From NCBI GenBank assembly GCA_020051845.1, contig JAGVQG010000050.1, positions 1 through 53,033 on the forward strand: a DNA stretch of 53,033 bases, in the 5' to 3' direction. The translations under genes were made by a program, and so were the position numbers. Below are positions 24,986 to 37,236 of this stretch, in pieces. Each line of letters starts with the position of its first letter. Position 1 is the first letter of the stretch. Below the pieces are notes generated by a model, which was given only the letters and a program-made list of their open reading frames with translations, made no database searches and had not been told where the DNA came from. The DNA comes from an archaeon. Its GTDB lineage: Archaea; Nanobdellota; Nanobdellia; Woesearchaeales; ARS49.

Positions 24986-25968
24986 CGGGCTATCACCTCG
25001 ATTGTCGTGTAGGTGATCCCGCCCTGTTCGTCAGCGACACGGATTGTCGGGTGGTAGACGCCCGGTTCTTCGCAGAGGCAGGTGAGCATCCCGTTTCCGT
25101 CGATGCTGCAGAAGTCCGAGATTATGTCGTAGCTTAGCCTGCTTCCTTCAGGATCATTCGCGTTGATCTTGACCGTGCGGCTCACTCCTGTGTCGAGCAG
25201 GATCGGCGCGACTCTTTCAATGATCGGTTCCCTGTTGCCCTGCGGTTCTCCGAGTCTGACGGCGAAGGCGAACACGAAAGTGCCTCTTGGCGAGTCGTCG
25301 CGCATCGCTATCACCTTGTCGCGGCCGGTCGCGTTGTATATGACGTCTTGTGTCGGAGACTCGAGTATGGGCATTATGTTTATGCTGCTCTTGTCGATCG
25401 CGATCTGGTCCACTATGGAGTTCGCTTGCTCGATGGCGGCGCCGACGCGAAGCTCGCTTTTCGCGCCGAACTCGTCCATTTGGAGTGTGGCGTCGCCGCT
25501 TTTCACTGTTATCGGCATCCCGACCTGCGCGATGACGCGCTCGTTCGCGATTGTGACCTTGACGTCGGGATGGCTTCTGCGCGTCGCCGTGAATCCTGGC
25601 AGGTCGAGCTTGTCGACGCAGGCGCCTGCGTTGATGCGCATGTAGTCTGATATGTGGTTCTCGATGGCTTCGCGCTGCACTGTCTGCTTTGTCTCGGGCT
25701 TGTACCAGAATGGTATGTGTACGGTGCGTACTGTGACTGATTCCACATCGGCAGGGACTTCAATATACCCGCCTTGCACGCCTAAGATTATTATCGCCTT
25801 CTCTAGTGTGTTGTCGAGGCAGCTTTCGATGTTGGTCTGCACAGGTCTGAACTGTTCAGGTATGATCATCTGACGGTTCGATGGTGAGTTAAGGAAAAGT
25901 ATGAGGCTGGCAGTGATTATCAAGAACAATCCGACTATTACTATCAGCGACAACTGCCCCTTTTGCAT
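24982..25968 (-). CDS. Membrane-anchored secreted protein with pilin-like N-terminus
   Basis: This 328-residue protein begins MQKGQLSLIVIVGLF, a short basic start, KGQ and then a hydrophobic helix. The pattern resembles archaeal class III (type IV pilin-like) signals, in which cleavage would occur before the Gln. The remaining 290 residues are extracellular beta-rich sequence. The C-terminal 80 resemble a PKD/cadherin-like domain (NANDPEGSRLSYDI, VYHPTIRVADEQGG). It is the first gene of a two-gene unit with the 754-residue secreted protein, and its ATG lies about 26 bases from a TATA-like box (25990-25999). It may be a pilus-like or surface-anchored subunit. Confidence 0.75.
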   Translation of the reverse strand: MQKGQLSLIVIVGLFLIITASLILFLNSPSNRQMIIPEQFRPVQTNIESCLDNTLEKAIIILGVQGGYIEVPADVESVTVRTVHIPFWYKPETKQTVQREAIENHISDYMRINAGACVDKLDLPGFTATRRSHPDVKVTIANERVIAQVGMPITVKSGDATLQMDEFGAKSELRVGAAIEQANSIVDQIAIDKSSINIMPILESPTQDVIYNATGRDKVIAMRDDSPRGTFVFAFAVRLGEPQGNREPIIERVAPILLDTGVSRTVKINANDPEGSRLSYDIISDFCSIDGNGMLTCLCEEPGVYHPTIRVADEQGGITYTTIEVIAR

Positions 25969-26070
25969 TGTTATTCTTTCTCGTTATTTCTATATAATAA
26001 TGTTATCATGAATCTGTCATGGCAGGGTCACGATTGCTAGTATACGTATTCCCACACGCAAGTGGTTAAT

Positions 26071-26078
26071 TTTATATA
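26071..26078 (+). promoter_or_regulatory. TATA box for four-Cys miniprotein
   Basis: TTTATATA lies 37 bases before the ATG at 26112. That leaves a leader of about 10-15 bases containing GTGAGTGA, a possible archaeal ribosome-binding site. It supports expression of the small ORF. Confidence 0.5.
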
Positions 26079-26111
26079 TTGGGCACCATATTATGTGGTT
26101 GTGAGTGAAAC

Positions 26112-26234
26112 ATGACACCAAAATTCTTCAAATTGCAGAATGACCCGTGTTTCGGGAAAAACTACGATCAGATCGAGCAGTGCCAGCGCTGCTTCCTTAA
26201 GCAGTCCTGCCTTGTGACATTCCGTAACCGCTAG
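26112..26234 (+). CDS. 40-residue four-cysteine miniprotein
   Basis: An ORF of 40 codons encodes a small protein with cysteines at 13, 24, 27 and 33, arranged as PCFG-x8-C-x2-C-x5-C. This looks like the CFG...C-x2-C...C treble-cysteine motif seen at the ends of various phage and archaeal proteins, where it probably binds zinc or an iron-sulfur cluster. The rest is basic and polar without a signal peptide, so it would be cytosolic. It has its own TATA box and is followed, after 44 bases, by a separate promoter and gene. Expression is inferred. Confidence 0.6.
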   Translation: MTPKFFKLQNDPCFGKNYDQIEQCQRCFLKQSCLVTFRNR

Positions 26235-26278
26235 TTACGTTAACAAAATTAATAAACGGGACTCAAGCCGCTCGTTCT

Positions 26279-27082
26279 ATGAAGTTCGCACTTTCAATAT
26301 TGGCTATCGTGCTCCTCGCAATGCCTGTCCTCGCCCAGCAGGGTGATTTTCTGCGTTCCATAAATTCCTACGGAACGACCTACAAACCGATTGTTGTAGA
26401 GGACCTGCGTTTGCCTGAGCCGGTGAACTACACGATGCCGCTCTTCGGCAACTATTCCTATAATGAGATACTGGCAGCCAAGGTGGTGTCTGGTGAATAT
26501 TATTCCATGATGGCGGATTATTTCAGGAATGATCTTGCGAAGCCAGGAATAAACGTCACTGATACTATCAACAACCGCAGCAGCATGATATGCAACGTGA
26601 CCTCTGGCCGTCCTACGAAGCAGAAGGACCGTGATTGCATGAAGTTCTTCGGCGAGATGGGATTGCGGAGCTATGAGCTTTCGGTGGTTGCTTCCTATGA
26701 TCTGTGCCGCGGCAATACCGCTTCTGACCTGAACACGATTCTCGATGCTCAGAAGTCAGGCACCTTGACTGATATCGGCGCTGTCGCGCAATATTCCATA
26801 CTCGCGACCGCGCTCAAGTGGTGCCAGGCCGAGTTCGGCATGCCTTTCACTGTCTTGCCTCCGACTGCTGAGAACACCAAGCCGTCGATGGGTGATTCCT
26901 GGGCAGCCGAGCCCGTGCAGCCGAATCCGGATTTCACTGATTCGCTTACAGACACTTCATCCACGGCCTCGGATTATTCCTGGGTGTGGTATGCGGCAAT
27001 AGCTGTCTTGATATGCGTTGTCGGTGCGTTCTTCATCCTGCGCAAGCCGAAGTCAGGTCCGCCCGCAGGCGAAGCGTTCTGA
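26279..27082 (+). CDS. Secreted protein with C-terminal membrane anchor
   Basis: This 267-residue protein has a signal peptide (about 1-19, ILAIVLLAMPVLAQQ), an extracellular helical domain with several cysteines (SMICNVTSG, RDCMKFFG, YDLCRGN, KWCQAEFG) and an acidic Ser/Thr/Pro linker (about 200-230). A C-terminal membrane helix (YAAIAVLICVVGAFFIL) precedes a basic tail. The four conserved-looking cysteines probably pair. A TATA-like TTAATAAA (26249-26256) lies 26 bases before the ATG, fitting a leaderless mRNA. I do not recognise the domain. It is convergent with the lamin-tail-like protein. Confidence 0.78.
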   Translation: MKFALSILAIVLLAMPVLAQQGDFLRSINSYGTTYKPIVVEDLRLPEPVNYTMPLFGNYSYNEILAAKVVSGEYYSMMADYFRNDLAKPGINVTDTINNRSSMICNVTSGRPTKQKDRDCMKFFGEMGLRSYELSVVASYDLCRGNTASDLNTILDAQKSGTLTDIGAVAQYSILATALKWCQAEFGMPFTVLPPTAENTKPSMGDSWAAEPVQPNPDFTDSLTDTSSTASDYSWVWYAAIAVLICVVGAFFILRKPKSGPPAGEAF

Positions 27083-27098
27083 GCAGTTCATTCATTTT

Positions 27099-28229
27099 TC
27101 ATCTCTCTTTCAATTGCATCGCGAATGATGTGCTGTAGCTTCCGCTTCCTGCGTTGTCAGGCAGCGTCAGCGTTATTGACAACGGCTTGGCCTCGCCAGG
27201 AAGTATTGTGATCAGCAACGATGCTTTGGTCGTCACGTTGATGGCTTGTCCGTCGCTTCTTGCGTTCACTGTCGCCGTCGTCTTGGTTCCGTTGTTGAGC
27301 ACAGTGGTCCTGGACAGATAGACCTCGACAGCTACGTTGCCGCTGTTTCGCAGCGTGGGTGCTGGCGTTCCGAAGATGGTGTCGCCTGTGACTGATAGGT
27401 TCTTTTTCGAGATGTTGCCGAGCTGCAGAGTGGTGATGTCACTCTCGATCGCGAGCAGTGGCAGCACAGTGATCGGATAGTTTATCATCCTTTCAGCGAC
27501 GGCTGTGACGTTGTATGCTCCTGGCGCTGTTGTGTGGTTGAGCGGTATTGTCGCTGTGTAGCTTCCATCGCCAGTCCTGTCCATCGATTGGCTCTTGCCG
27601 AGGAACATGATGAACGGCTCTGTGTCGCTTTCGACGGTGACCTCGAGATTCTTGTTGCCGCCCGCGACCAGTCGGATGTTTCCTGCCGGCTTTCCGTCGT
27701 CTAGCACTTGGATCGAGCCGTTGGAATTCCCCTTGCTGCCTGCCAACGTCAATGTGTATAGGGCATCAAGAGGCGCGGTGAACAACGGTTCTGTGGGGAC
27801 GACGAGCGTGTTTCCATCGCGCCAGTACGCAATGCCTTCTGTCGCGGCAGGATAGGTTGTGTTGTCTATTGTGCTGTTGCCGTTCCGAAGCGCGACGCTT
27901 CCTCCTGCGTTGTTCAGTGTGATGGCTTCTTCGTGGTCTGCGTCAGCCCAGCTTTCGTCGTCCTTGTTCGTCGAGAATCCTAGGTCGGAGATCAGGTAGA
28001 GTTGGTGCGGCTCGAGCGTGGTGTTCGCGGGTATCGTCGCGTCTATGGCGCTGCTTGGCGTGGCCAAAGTCCAGCCGCTGATGTCGATGGCGCTGTTCTC
28101 GTTGTTGTATAGGAGCACGGCTTCTCCACCGGTGTCTGTCTTTATCGGATCAGGATAGATCTCCTGGATTAGCATGGCGTTGACCGCTGTCGATGCGAGC
28201 AACAATGCAATGACGGATGTGAGTTTCAT
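27099..28229 (-). CDS. Secreted lamin-tail-domain (LTD) protein
   Basis: This 376-residue protein has a signal peptide (residues 1-18). An LTD-like beta-sandwich (about 20-135) then shows the usual signatures: IQEIYPDP, EAVLLYNNENSAIDISGWTL, TIPANTTLEPHQLYLI and GGSVALRNG. The next 240 residues are Ig-like beta domains (SYTATIPLNHTTAPGAYNVTA and PGEAKPLSITLTLPDNAGSG). LTD domains in prokaryotes are found in secreted or membrane-associated proteins, and their binding partners are unclear. The ATG has a GGGGTG ribosome-binding site. It probably sits on the cell surface with its neighbours. Confidence 0.82.
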   Translation of the reverse strand: MKLTSVIALLLASTAVNAMLIQEIYPDPIKTDTGGEAVLLYNNENSAIDISGWTLATPSSAIDATIPANTTLEPHQLYLISDLGFSTNKDDESWADADHEEAITLNNAGGSVALRNGNSTIDNTTYPAATEGIAYWRDGNTLVVPTEPLFTAPLDALYTLTLAGSKGNSNGSIQVLDDGKPAGNIRLVAGGNKNLEVTVESDTEPFIMFLGKSQSMDRTGDGSYTATIPLNHTTAPGAYNVTAVAERMINYPITVLPLLAIESDITTLQLGNISKKNLSVTGDTIFGTPAPTLRNSGNVAVEVYLSRTTVLNNGTKTTATVNARSDGQAINVTTKASLLITILPGEAKPLSITLTLPDNAGSGSYSTSFAMQLKER

Positions 28230-28378
28230 TTGAGCACCCCTTGTGTCAGTTCAGGAGTGCGCCAAAGTTAAGATGTCTTTCGTCGAGAAACGTGGATTTC
28301 TTCCGGATTCTTCGGATAACGGACGTATTTCCGCTCGCGTTGTTTATTAAAAAACGTTTGAGAATGAAAGATGAAAGA

Positions 28379-28395
28379 AAATAAAAAAGAAAAAG
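28379..28395 (-). terminator. Poly-T terminator of surface protein gene
   Basis: Read leftwards, a T-rich run (CTTTTTCTTTTTTAT-like) follows within about ten bases of the stop of the 491-residue surface protein gene. Confidence 0.5.
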
Positions 28396-28404
28396 TTGTG
28401 CTTC

Positions 28405-29880
28405 CTAGACTGCGCGAGGCCTGACGAGCAGGACGACTAGCACTATCAAGAGCGCGACCACGATGACGATGCCGCCTATCAGGAGGGGCATCGAGTAGTC
28501 TGTCTTGGTTGAGCTTGTCGAGCTGACCTTGGCCTTGGGCACGCTTGCCGTCGCTCCTGTGCTGCCTGTCGATGTGCTTGTTGAGGGCACGTTCGAGGGC
28601 GGCGTCACGACGACTGCTGTGGTCGAGCCAGTGCCGGTGGTTCCAGTTGTGGAGCCGGTGGTCGTTCCAGTTCCGGTTGTGCCGGTCGTGGTCGTTGTCG
28701 TGGTGGTTGTCGGGCATGCCGCGACTGTCAGGGTTATCTGCTCGCGGTGGCTTTCAACGCTGCCTGCGAAGTAGCTTATGACGTCGATGGTGTATGTGCC
28801 TGGCGTCGTTGTCTTCGGGGCGAGGTTGAAGTTCCTTGAGAGGCTTTCGTCTTCGTCGATCTCGATCTTGTCCAGTCTTGAGCTGATGCCGAGAGCGGAG
28901 TTGACTACCGAGACCGCGACTGCGTCTTCATCGTGCTTGCCTATGTTGGCGAGCCTGACCGAGAGGTCGGTGGTCGGGCTGTCGCACGCGATGGTCGTCT
29001 TGCTCAAAGACATGCTGCGGACGTCGATCTCGTGGCTTTCACGTTCGACACGGAGTTCGATCCTGGCTTCTGCACCGTGGCGCGCGCCGTTCGTGTCCTT
29101 GCCGTCGATTGTGATGTCGAGGTTGTAGGTTCCGTCGCTTGTGTCGTCTTCGACGAGCAGGTCGCTGAATTCGACCACGTCTTCGTCATCTGCGTCGACG
29201 TCGATTGTGTCATCCTCGTTGATGTCAAGATCGCTGTTGGTCGTCTTTGCCCTGACCTTGATGTTGCGGATGTCGATGTTCGTTCCGTCGCTCGAGGAGC
29301 CGCCGAAGTTGTTCCGGACAGTGATCTCGATGGCGATGTCGTCGCCGACCTTGATCTTCCTGACTTCGGAGCCGTCACTGACTGACTTGGTCACGTCGTT
29401 GACGGTGATCCTTATCTTGTCGAGTACGAGGTGGTTGGCAGCCCGCATGTTGATGGCCGCTGTGGTCGAGTCCCTGTTGTTGCTTATGGTGCCGACATTC
29501 ACAGTTACTCCGTTGAGTGTGCTGTCGACTGCGTCGAGCGTCGTAGGTATGGTTCCCTTGATTGGGAGGCTCTTGGCTGTTCCGTCCCAGTTGGTTATCG
29601 TGGCAGTCTTTCCATCGCTGGAGACTGTCGTGTTGGTCGGGAGACCTGCGGTGTCGAATGTGACGACATTTGTGCCGCTTGCGATCACGAAATTGACAGT
29701 CGCTGTCGTTGTGCTGTTGAGCGTGTTGTCGCTCACCGAGAACGTCGTTGAGGCGTTCGTGTTGCGCTCTGTCGTGTCGCTTCCGATGGTCGGTGAACCG
29801 ATGCTCACCGTTGCCTGGACCGCTCCTGCGAAAAGCAGGGTCGCGACGACCAGCAAAGCTGCGATTACATACTTCTTCAT
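28405..29880 (-). CDS. Surface protein with Ig-like domains, Thr-rich stalk and C-terminal anchor
   Basis: This 491-residue protein has a signal peptide (about 1-23, VIAALLVVATLLFAGAVQA). Beta-rich domains follow (the one at about 285-390, with TTDLSVRLANIGKHDEDAVAVS, resembles CARDB). A Thr/Gly-rich low-complexity stalk (about 395-440) leads to a C-terminal membrane helix (LLIGGIVIVVALLIVLVVLLV) ending in a short basic tail. This is the layout of an S-layer-like or stalked surface protein. The central domains are acidic (DLDINEDDTIDVDADDED), which may bind calcium. A GGGGGT ribosome-binding site precedes the ATG, and a TATA-like TTTATATATA lies at 29950-29960. The precise family is unknown. 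Confidence 0.78.
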   Translation of the reverse strand: MKKYVIAALLVVATLLFAGAVQATVSIGSPTIGSDTTERNTNASTTFSVSDNTLNSTTTATVNFVIASGTNVVTFDTAGLPTNTTVSSDGKTATITNWDGTAKSLPIKGTIPTTLDAVDSTLNGVTVNVGTISNNRDSTTAAINMRAANHLVLDKIRITVNDVTKSVSDGSEVRKIKVGDDIAIEITVRNNFGGSSSDGTNIDIRNIKVRAKTTNSDLDINEDDTIDVDADDEDVVEFSDLLVEDDTSDGTYNLDITIDGKDTNGARHGAEARIELRVERESHEIDVRSMSLSKTTIACDSPTTDLSVRLANIGKHDEDAVAVSVVNSALGISSRLDKIEIDEDESLSRNFNLAPKTTTPGTYTIDVISYFAGSVESHREQITLTVAACPTTTTTTTTTGTTGTGTTTGSTTGTTGTGSTTAVVVTPPSNVPSTSTSTGSTGATASVPKAKVSSTSSTKTDYSMPLLIGGIVIVVALLIVLVVLLVRPRAV

Positions 29881-30072
29881 GTTGTTGACCCCCCTAGGCC
29901 TCCTTGGAGGCTATGACTAGGAATGTTATATCTCAAGAGTAGTGAACATCTATATATAAAGGTTGTGGTATGTTCAGGTCGAGAACGAGGTTGGCTTAAA
30001 AGAGCGAAAACAATGGATACGAGGGGTATTGGTTTAAGGTTGAAACCGATAGAAAAACAGCCAGAAACGGTC

Positions 30073-30672
30073 TTATCTTGCGGCGTCTGCCGAGCGCTCG
30101 ACATCGAGCTTCTTTGATATGGCGCTGCTCTTCGCATCCAGCTTGGCGGCCATCAATATCTCCTCTGCCAGGCAGTCCTCGATCTTGCGCCTCGTGTTGA
30201 AGGACTTGTTATAGGCGCCCTGTGTCATGAGGCGCAAGGCGAGGTCGACGCGTCTCTGGGGCGCGCACTCTGTGGCCTTGGGATAGCGGGCTCCGCCGTA
30301 TTCGATAGTGACTATCTGTTCGCGCGGCGCGGCGTTGATTATCGCCTCGACGAGCATCTTGATGGGGTTCTCCTTTGTCTTCTTCTCGACGATCTCGAAT
30401 GCCTTTTCGACGATGTCGTAGGCCTGCTGCGCCTGGCCGCCCATGTGGCCGCTCGAGCGCCAGTGCTTCCTGCCCTTGTGGCCAGGACCCATGACTTTGT
30501 TGATCAGTCTCTCGACGATGAATATCTTGCTCTTGTGGAACTTCGCGCCGGCGTAGCGCGCGCCGGTCTTGGGCACGATGCGCGGCTTGATGGTTATGTA
30601 TTTCTCGAGGCCGACGTCTGAGACGACGATTCCTTCCGTCGACCATCGGTTGAACGCGAGCACTTCTGTCAT
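30073..30672 (-). CDS. rps7: 30S ribosomal protein uS7
   Basis: This 199-residue protein is archaeal S7: the signatures KINKVMGPGHKGRKHW-like start, ENPIKMLVEAIINAAPREQ, GGARYPKATECAPQRRVDLALR and KSFNTRRKIEDCLAEEI fit the RNA-binding primary assembly protein of the small-subunit head. The start follows the uS12 stop by four bases, the usual coupling. Archaeal operons often continue with elongation factor 1A, but here the next gene on the strand is a surface protein, so the operon ends at rps7. Confidence 0.95.
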   Translation of the reverse strand: MTEVLAFNRWSTEGIVVSDVGLEKYITIKPRIVPKTGARYAGAKFHKSKIFIVERLINKVMGPGHKGRKHWRSSGHMGGQAQQAYDIVEKAFEIVEKKTKENPIKMLVEAIINAAPREQIVTIEYGGARYPKATECAPQRRVDLALRLMTQGAYNKSFNTRRKIEDCLAEEILMAAKLDAKSSAISKKLDVERSADAAR

Positions 30673-30676
30673 TCTA

Positions 30677-31114
30677 TTACTTCCTTGCCTTCTCGATCTT
30701 CTTCTTTAGGAGGGCGTCGAGTGATTGCCCGTTGACCTTGATGACCTGCCATCGGACGCCCGGGATGTCGCCCTTTGCGCGTCCCTTCTTTCCGCCGATG
30801 GATTCGATTATGACCTCATCGTGCTCGTCGATCATCTTCTGCGCTCCGTCCTTCGGCATGAACGCGGTGACCTGGCGGCCGTTCTTGATGAGTTGCACGA
30901 CGCAGCATTTCCTCATGGCAGAGTTGGGCTGCTTGGCTTCGAGCTGTCTTTTCTCTATTACTATGCCCTTTGCCTGGGAGACGCCGCCTAGTGGGTCGGA
31001 CTTGGACTTGAGATGGAGCGTTCGTCTCTTCCACATCTTGTCAGCCCAGTGGCCGGTCTTTCTGCGACGCTTAAGCGCCTTGCCGACATTGAGTCCGTTT
31101 GGCTTTCTCCCCAT
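30677..31114 (-). CDS. rps12: 30S ribosomal protein uS12
   Basis: This 145-residue archaeal S12 (called S23 in some nomenclature) has the decoding-centre loop [19 protein letters not shown] and the C-terminal [15 protein letters not shown]. The N-terminal [21 protein letters not shown] is typical of archaeal and eukaryotic proteins. A TATA-like TTTATAAA (31139-31146, leftwards) lies about 28 bases upstream, so rps12-rps7 has its own promoter here. In many archaea rps12 follows nusA directly; three unrelated genes separate them in this genome. Confidence 0.95.
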   Translation of the reverse strand: MGRKPNGLNVGKALKRRRKTGHWADKMWKRRTLHLKSKSDPLGGVSQAKGIVIEKRQLEAKQPNSAMRKCCVVQLIKNGRQVTAFMPKDGAQKMIDEHDEVIIESIGGKKGRAKGDIPGVRWQVIKVNGQSLDALLKKKIEKARK

Positions 31115-31164
31115 TGTTCTTCTGGGGAAAGGGAGTGGTTTATAAAGGTTGCTGTCAGGCAGAG

Positions 31165-31581
31165 TTATTGTGCGTTTCTTGACTTCCTTAATATCGACGA
31201 CTTATATACTTCGGGCTTGTGCGCATCGAGCCTTATCACGTTGACAAACAGCCCTCTTTCGGACAATCTTTGCTTCAGCTCTTCTCCATCCATTTTCTGG
31301 TCATATCCCAGGCAGATGACGTCGGGCTTCTCCTCGTGCACGACCGTCAAAAGGTCGCCCTCATTTCCGAGCCGTGCTTTGTCGACTAATGGATTGGCCG
31401 CGACCGCGGCGAGCCTTGTCTTCTCGTCGTGGTGCGCAGCTTTGCCTTTCACGCGCAGCACTGTGCTGTCGCGGGCCACGATCACGACGAGCCGGTCTCC
31501 GTGGATTTTCGCCTGGCTGAAGAAATCATTATGGCCGGGGTGCAGGATGTCGAAAGTGCCTGCGACAAGGACGGTCCTCAT
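31165..31581 (-). CDS. ribL: Archaeal FAD synthase (RibL-like nucleotidyltransferase)
   Basis: This 138-residue cytidylyltransferase-fold protein opens [12 protein letters not shown], with the HxGH nucleotide-binding motif at 14-17. Other family segments are [32 protein letters not shown] and the C-terminal KSSILRK. Size and motifs fit archaeal RibL, which adenylylates FMN to FAD; glycerol-3-phosphate cytidylyltransferases share the fold. A TATA-like box lies about 26 bases upstream. It sits between the nusA and rps12 sections of the transcription-translation block without a functional link. Confidence 0.82.
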   Translation of the reverse strand: MRTVLVAGTFDILHPGHNDFFSQAKIHGDRLVVIVARDSTVLRVKGKAAHHDEKTRLAAVAANPLVDKARLGNEGDLLTVVHEEKPDVICLGYDQKMDGEELKQRLSERGLFVNVIRLDAHKPEVYKSSILRKSRNAQ

Positions 31582-31622
31582 ATATCCAATCAGGATTGTC
31601 GTCTATAAAAAAGAAGCGGACG

Positions 31623-32072
31623 TCATCTCTTGCTGAGGATAAGTTGTGCCATCTCGGGATAGTTGTGTTCGCGCAGGCTCCTGATGACTTCTTCGATCCC
31701 TGCAGTTTTGAGGACTTCAGCTATCTTCAGTTCCCGCGGCAACACCTGCCACGTGCCACGATAAAGCCCGCAGAGATCCTTGTGCGGTTCGCATTCGAGT
31801 TGGTATAGCGTGCTGGTGAGGTCAAAGCCAGGGGGTAGTTTGACGAACTTGAGAATGGCCGTCGTGCCGTCTGTCCTGGCGCTGCCGACGATGTCCTGCT
31901 CAGGCGCGTTCGGGCCGATGTCTTGCAGCGTTCCGGTGAGCACGGTCCCTTCGATATCGATCCTGCCCGTGAAGGTGCCTCGCGTGCCGCCGTACGCGTA
32001 CAATCCCTTGAAATTGTATTTCATGCGGTGGCGTTGGCGCGTCGGGCAATAAGCATCTTCCGGTTTTGCCAT
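31623..32072 (-). CDS. Hypothetical small beta-rich protein
   Basis: From the ATG at 32072 this is a 149-residue protein; the frame is open upstream but would then overlap the divergent gene. The first 80 residues look like a small beta-barrel or lipocalin-like sheet (KYNFKGLYAYGGTRGTFTGRI, GTVLTGTLQDIG). The C-terminal part is helical (LREHNYPEMAQLIL). An internal ATG at 32024 is another possible start. I do not recognise a family. It is divergent from the 180-residue gene, with only 42 bases between and a shared TATTAAT element. Confidence 0.6.
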   Translation of the reverse strand: MAKPEDAYCPTRQRHRMKYNFKGLYAYGGTRGTFTGRIDIEGTVLTGTLQDIGPNAPEQDIVGSARTDGTTAILKFVKLPPGFDLTSTLYQLECEPHKDLCGLYRGTWQVLPRELKIAEVLKTAGIEEVIRSLREHNYPEMAQLILSKR

Positions 32073-32114
32073 AATCCGCAACCAATTAATAGGGCCGTCC
32101 TGCAACCTCCAATC

Positions 32115-32657
32115 ATGGCTGATTACACCGTCGACAAAACCTGCGTGACTTGGCATCTTGATGGTCTTGTGGCGATAGCTTCGCAGGGCAGGATGTCGCT
32201 TCCTTTGTCTCGTGTCAGGAGGCTTTATCGCAATAAGGATGTCGAGTTCTCTCCTGTCAGGGAAGAGGAGGGCCGTGACATGCTGTTCATGTTCCATAAT
32301 CCTCCTTGTTTTGATCTGATCATGGCGAAGCCGTTGTATGAGTCATCGATAATGGCAGTGGGGTGTTACGGTCAGAAGATGCGGCAGGTCGTGGATGATC
32401 TGTCTGCGGCGATACATTTCGTGCCGCAAAGGCCTGATGATGGTTTCATCACCTCGATCTCTCAGGCGGTCGCGATGGAGTTCGAGACTTACAAGGGCGC
32501 AAAGCTTGTGGCGCATAAGGTCGGGCTGTGCCAGGAGGAGATGTTCGGTCTTATGCACTACGCCTATTTCCTCAAGACATACAATAATGTGCGGAACGCG
32601 TCTGAAGTCGCGACGAAGCGTTTCGGCGTACCGGCCGGGACGATACCCAAGATTTAG
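32115..32657 (+). CDS. Hypothetical protein inserted in the RNAP/ribosomal block
   Basis: This 180-residue protein (from the ATG at 32115) is unrecognised. Its first 90 residues are strand-rich (TCVTWHLDGLVAIA, EEGRDMLFMFHNPPCFDLIMA), followed by a helical part (VHKVGLCQEEMFGLMH-like, YAYFLKTYNNVRNASEVATK) that may hold an HTH near the end (ASEVATKRFGVPAGTIPKI). It runs against all surrounding translation and transcription genes and overlaps the end of nusA by four bases on the other strand. A longer frame opening at 31923 would cover the divergent gene and is unlikely. Confidence 0.65.
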   Translation: MADYTVDKTCVTWHLDGLVAIASQGRMSLPLSRVRRLYRNKDVEFSPVREEEGRDMLFMFHNPPCFDLIMAKPLYESSIMAVGCYGQKMRQVVDDLSAAIHFVPQRPDDGFITSISQAVAMEFETYKGAKLVAHKVGLCQEEMFGLMHYAYFLKTYNNVRNASEVATKRFGVPAGTIPKI

Positions 32658-33076
32658 GCGACTTTCAATTCATCTACCTGCGGGAAGAATCTCTTGACGA
32701 TCATCTCGAATGTGCGCAGATGCATCGCGTTTCGTCCGATCAGAAGTGAGCGTGAGCGCTGGTCAGCGGCGTGCAATATCACCGTGTTGCCGTCCATCTC
32801 CATGCCTTCGAGCTGCAGCGGCCTGACCGTGTTCTTGATGAAGTTGCCGAGGTCCGGGTCGTAGGCGACGATGCGCACTCTTTTCTTCAAGGCCTCTTCC
32901 ATGACACGGACGTTGCGGCCGTTCGGGCCGATGGCCCTTCCGATCTCGGCCGCGTCGACGACGAATGTCATCGATTCGTCCTGGCCGAGTATGGTGTCCT
33001 TCGGTGAGACGCCTGAGATTTTCGAGAAATGCACGACCAGTTGGAACAGTTCGTTGTCTATCTTGACTCTGGTCAT
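32654..33076 (-). CDS. nusA: Archaeal NusA-like KH-domain protein
   Basis: This protein of about 140 residues has two KH domains with the GxxG loops IGPNGRNV (first) and IGRNAMHL (second, degenerate). This is the compact archaeal NusA that lacks the N-terminal RNAP-binding domain and S1. It lies at its usual site after rpoA'' and rpl30e. The ATG at 33076 overlaps the rpl30e stop by four bases; a longer version from 33118 would overlap it by 46 bases. It probably helps transcription elongation or termination by binding nascent RNA. Confidence 0.9.
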   Translation of the reverse strand: MTRVKIDNELFQLVVHFSKISGVSPKDTILGQDESMTFVVDAAEIGRAIGPNGRNVRVMEEALKKRVRIVAYDPDLGNFIKNTVRPLQLEGMEMDGNTVILHAADQRSRSLLIGRNAMHLRTFEMIVKRFFPQVDELKVA

Positions 33077-33348
33077 TTCGAGCTCGAGATCACTGAGACC
33101 GAGAAAGGCTTGCGGCATAGGGTGCCGAGCTCCTCATTGCTCTGCGGTAGTTCTATGACTTCGACGTTGTCCAGGCCTGCGTAGTGCCTTATGTCCTCGA
33201 GAAGGTCCTGGCGTACGTTCTTGGAGACCCAGATCTTCGCGGCTTTCTTTGCGCGCAGCATCTTGATGGCTTCTGTCGCGCCAAGGGTCAGCTTGCCGGT
33301 GTCGAGCAGTTTCTTGATCTCGTTGATCTGCGATACGGTGATTGTCAT
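33073..33348 (-). CDS. rpl30e: 50S ribosomal protein eL30
   Basis: This 91-residue archaeal L30e has the family signatures LLDTGKLTLGATEAIKMLR, AAKIWVSKN and NVEVIELPQSNEELGTLC with a PFSVSVI tail. It binds kink-turn RNA in the large subunit. It lies between rpoA'' (four bases away) and nusA (overlap of four bases), the conserved archaeal order. A ribosome-binding site, GGAGTGA, precedes the ATG. Confidence 0.95.
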   Translation of the reverse strand: MTITVSQINEIKKLLDTGKLTLGATEAIKMLRAKKAAKIWVSKNVRQDLLEDIRHYAGLDNVEVIELPQSNEELGTLCRKPFSVSVISSSK

Positions 33349-33352
33349 TTTC

Positions 33353-37235
<3,883 letters not shown>

Positions 37236-37236
<1 letters not shown>

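Noticed and set aside
28505-28781. Val- and Trp/Ser-rich plus-strand ORFs near 28.5-28.8 kb
   Set aside because: They are antisense translations of the Thr/Gly-rich stalk of the surface protein, a low-complexity region that leaves all frames open.
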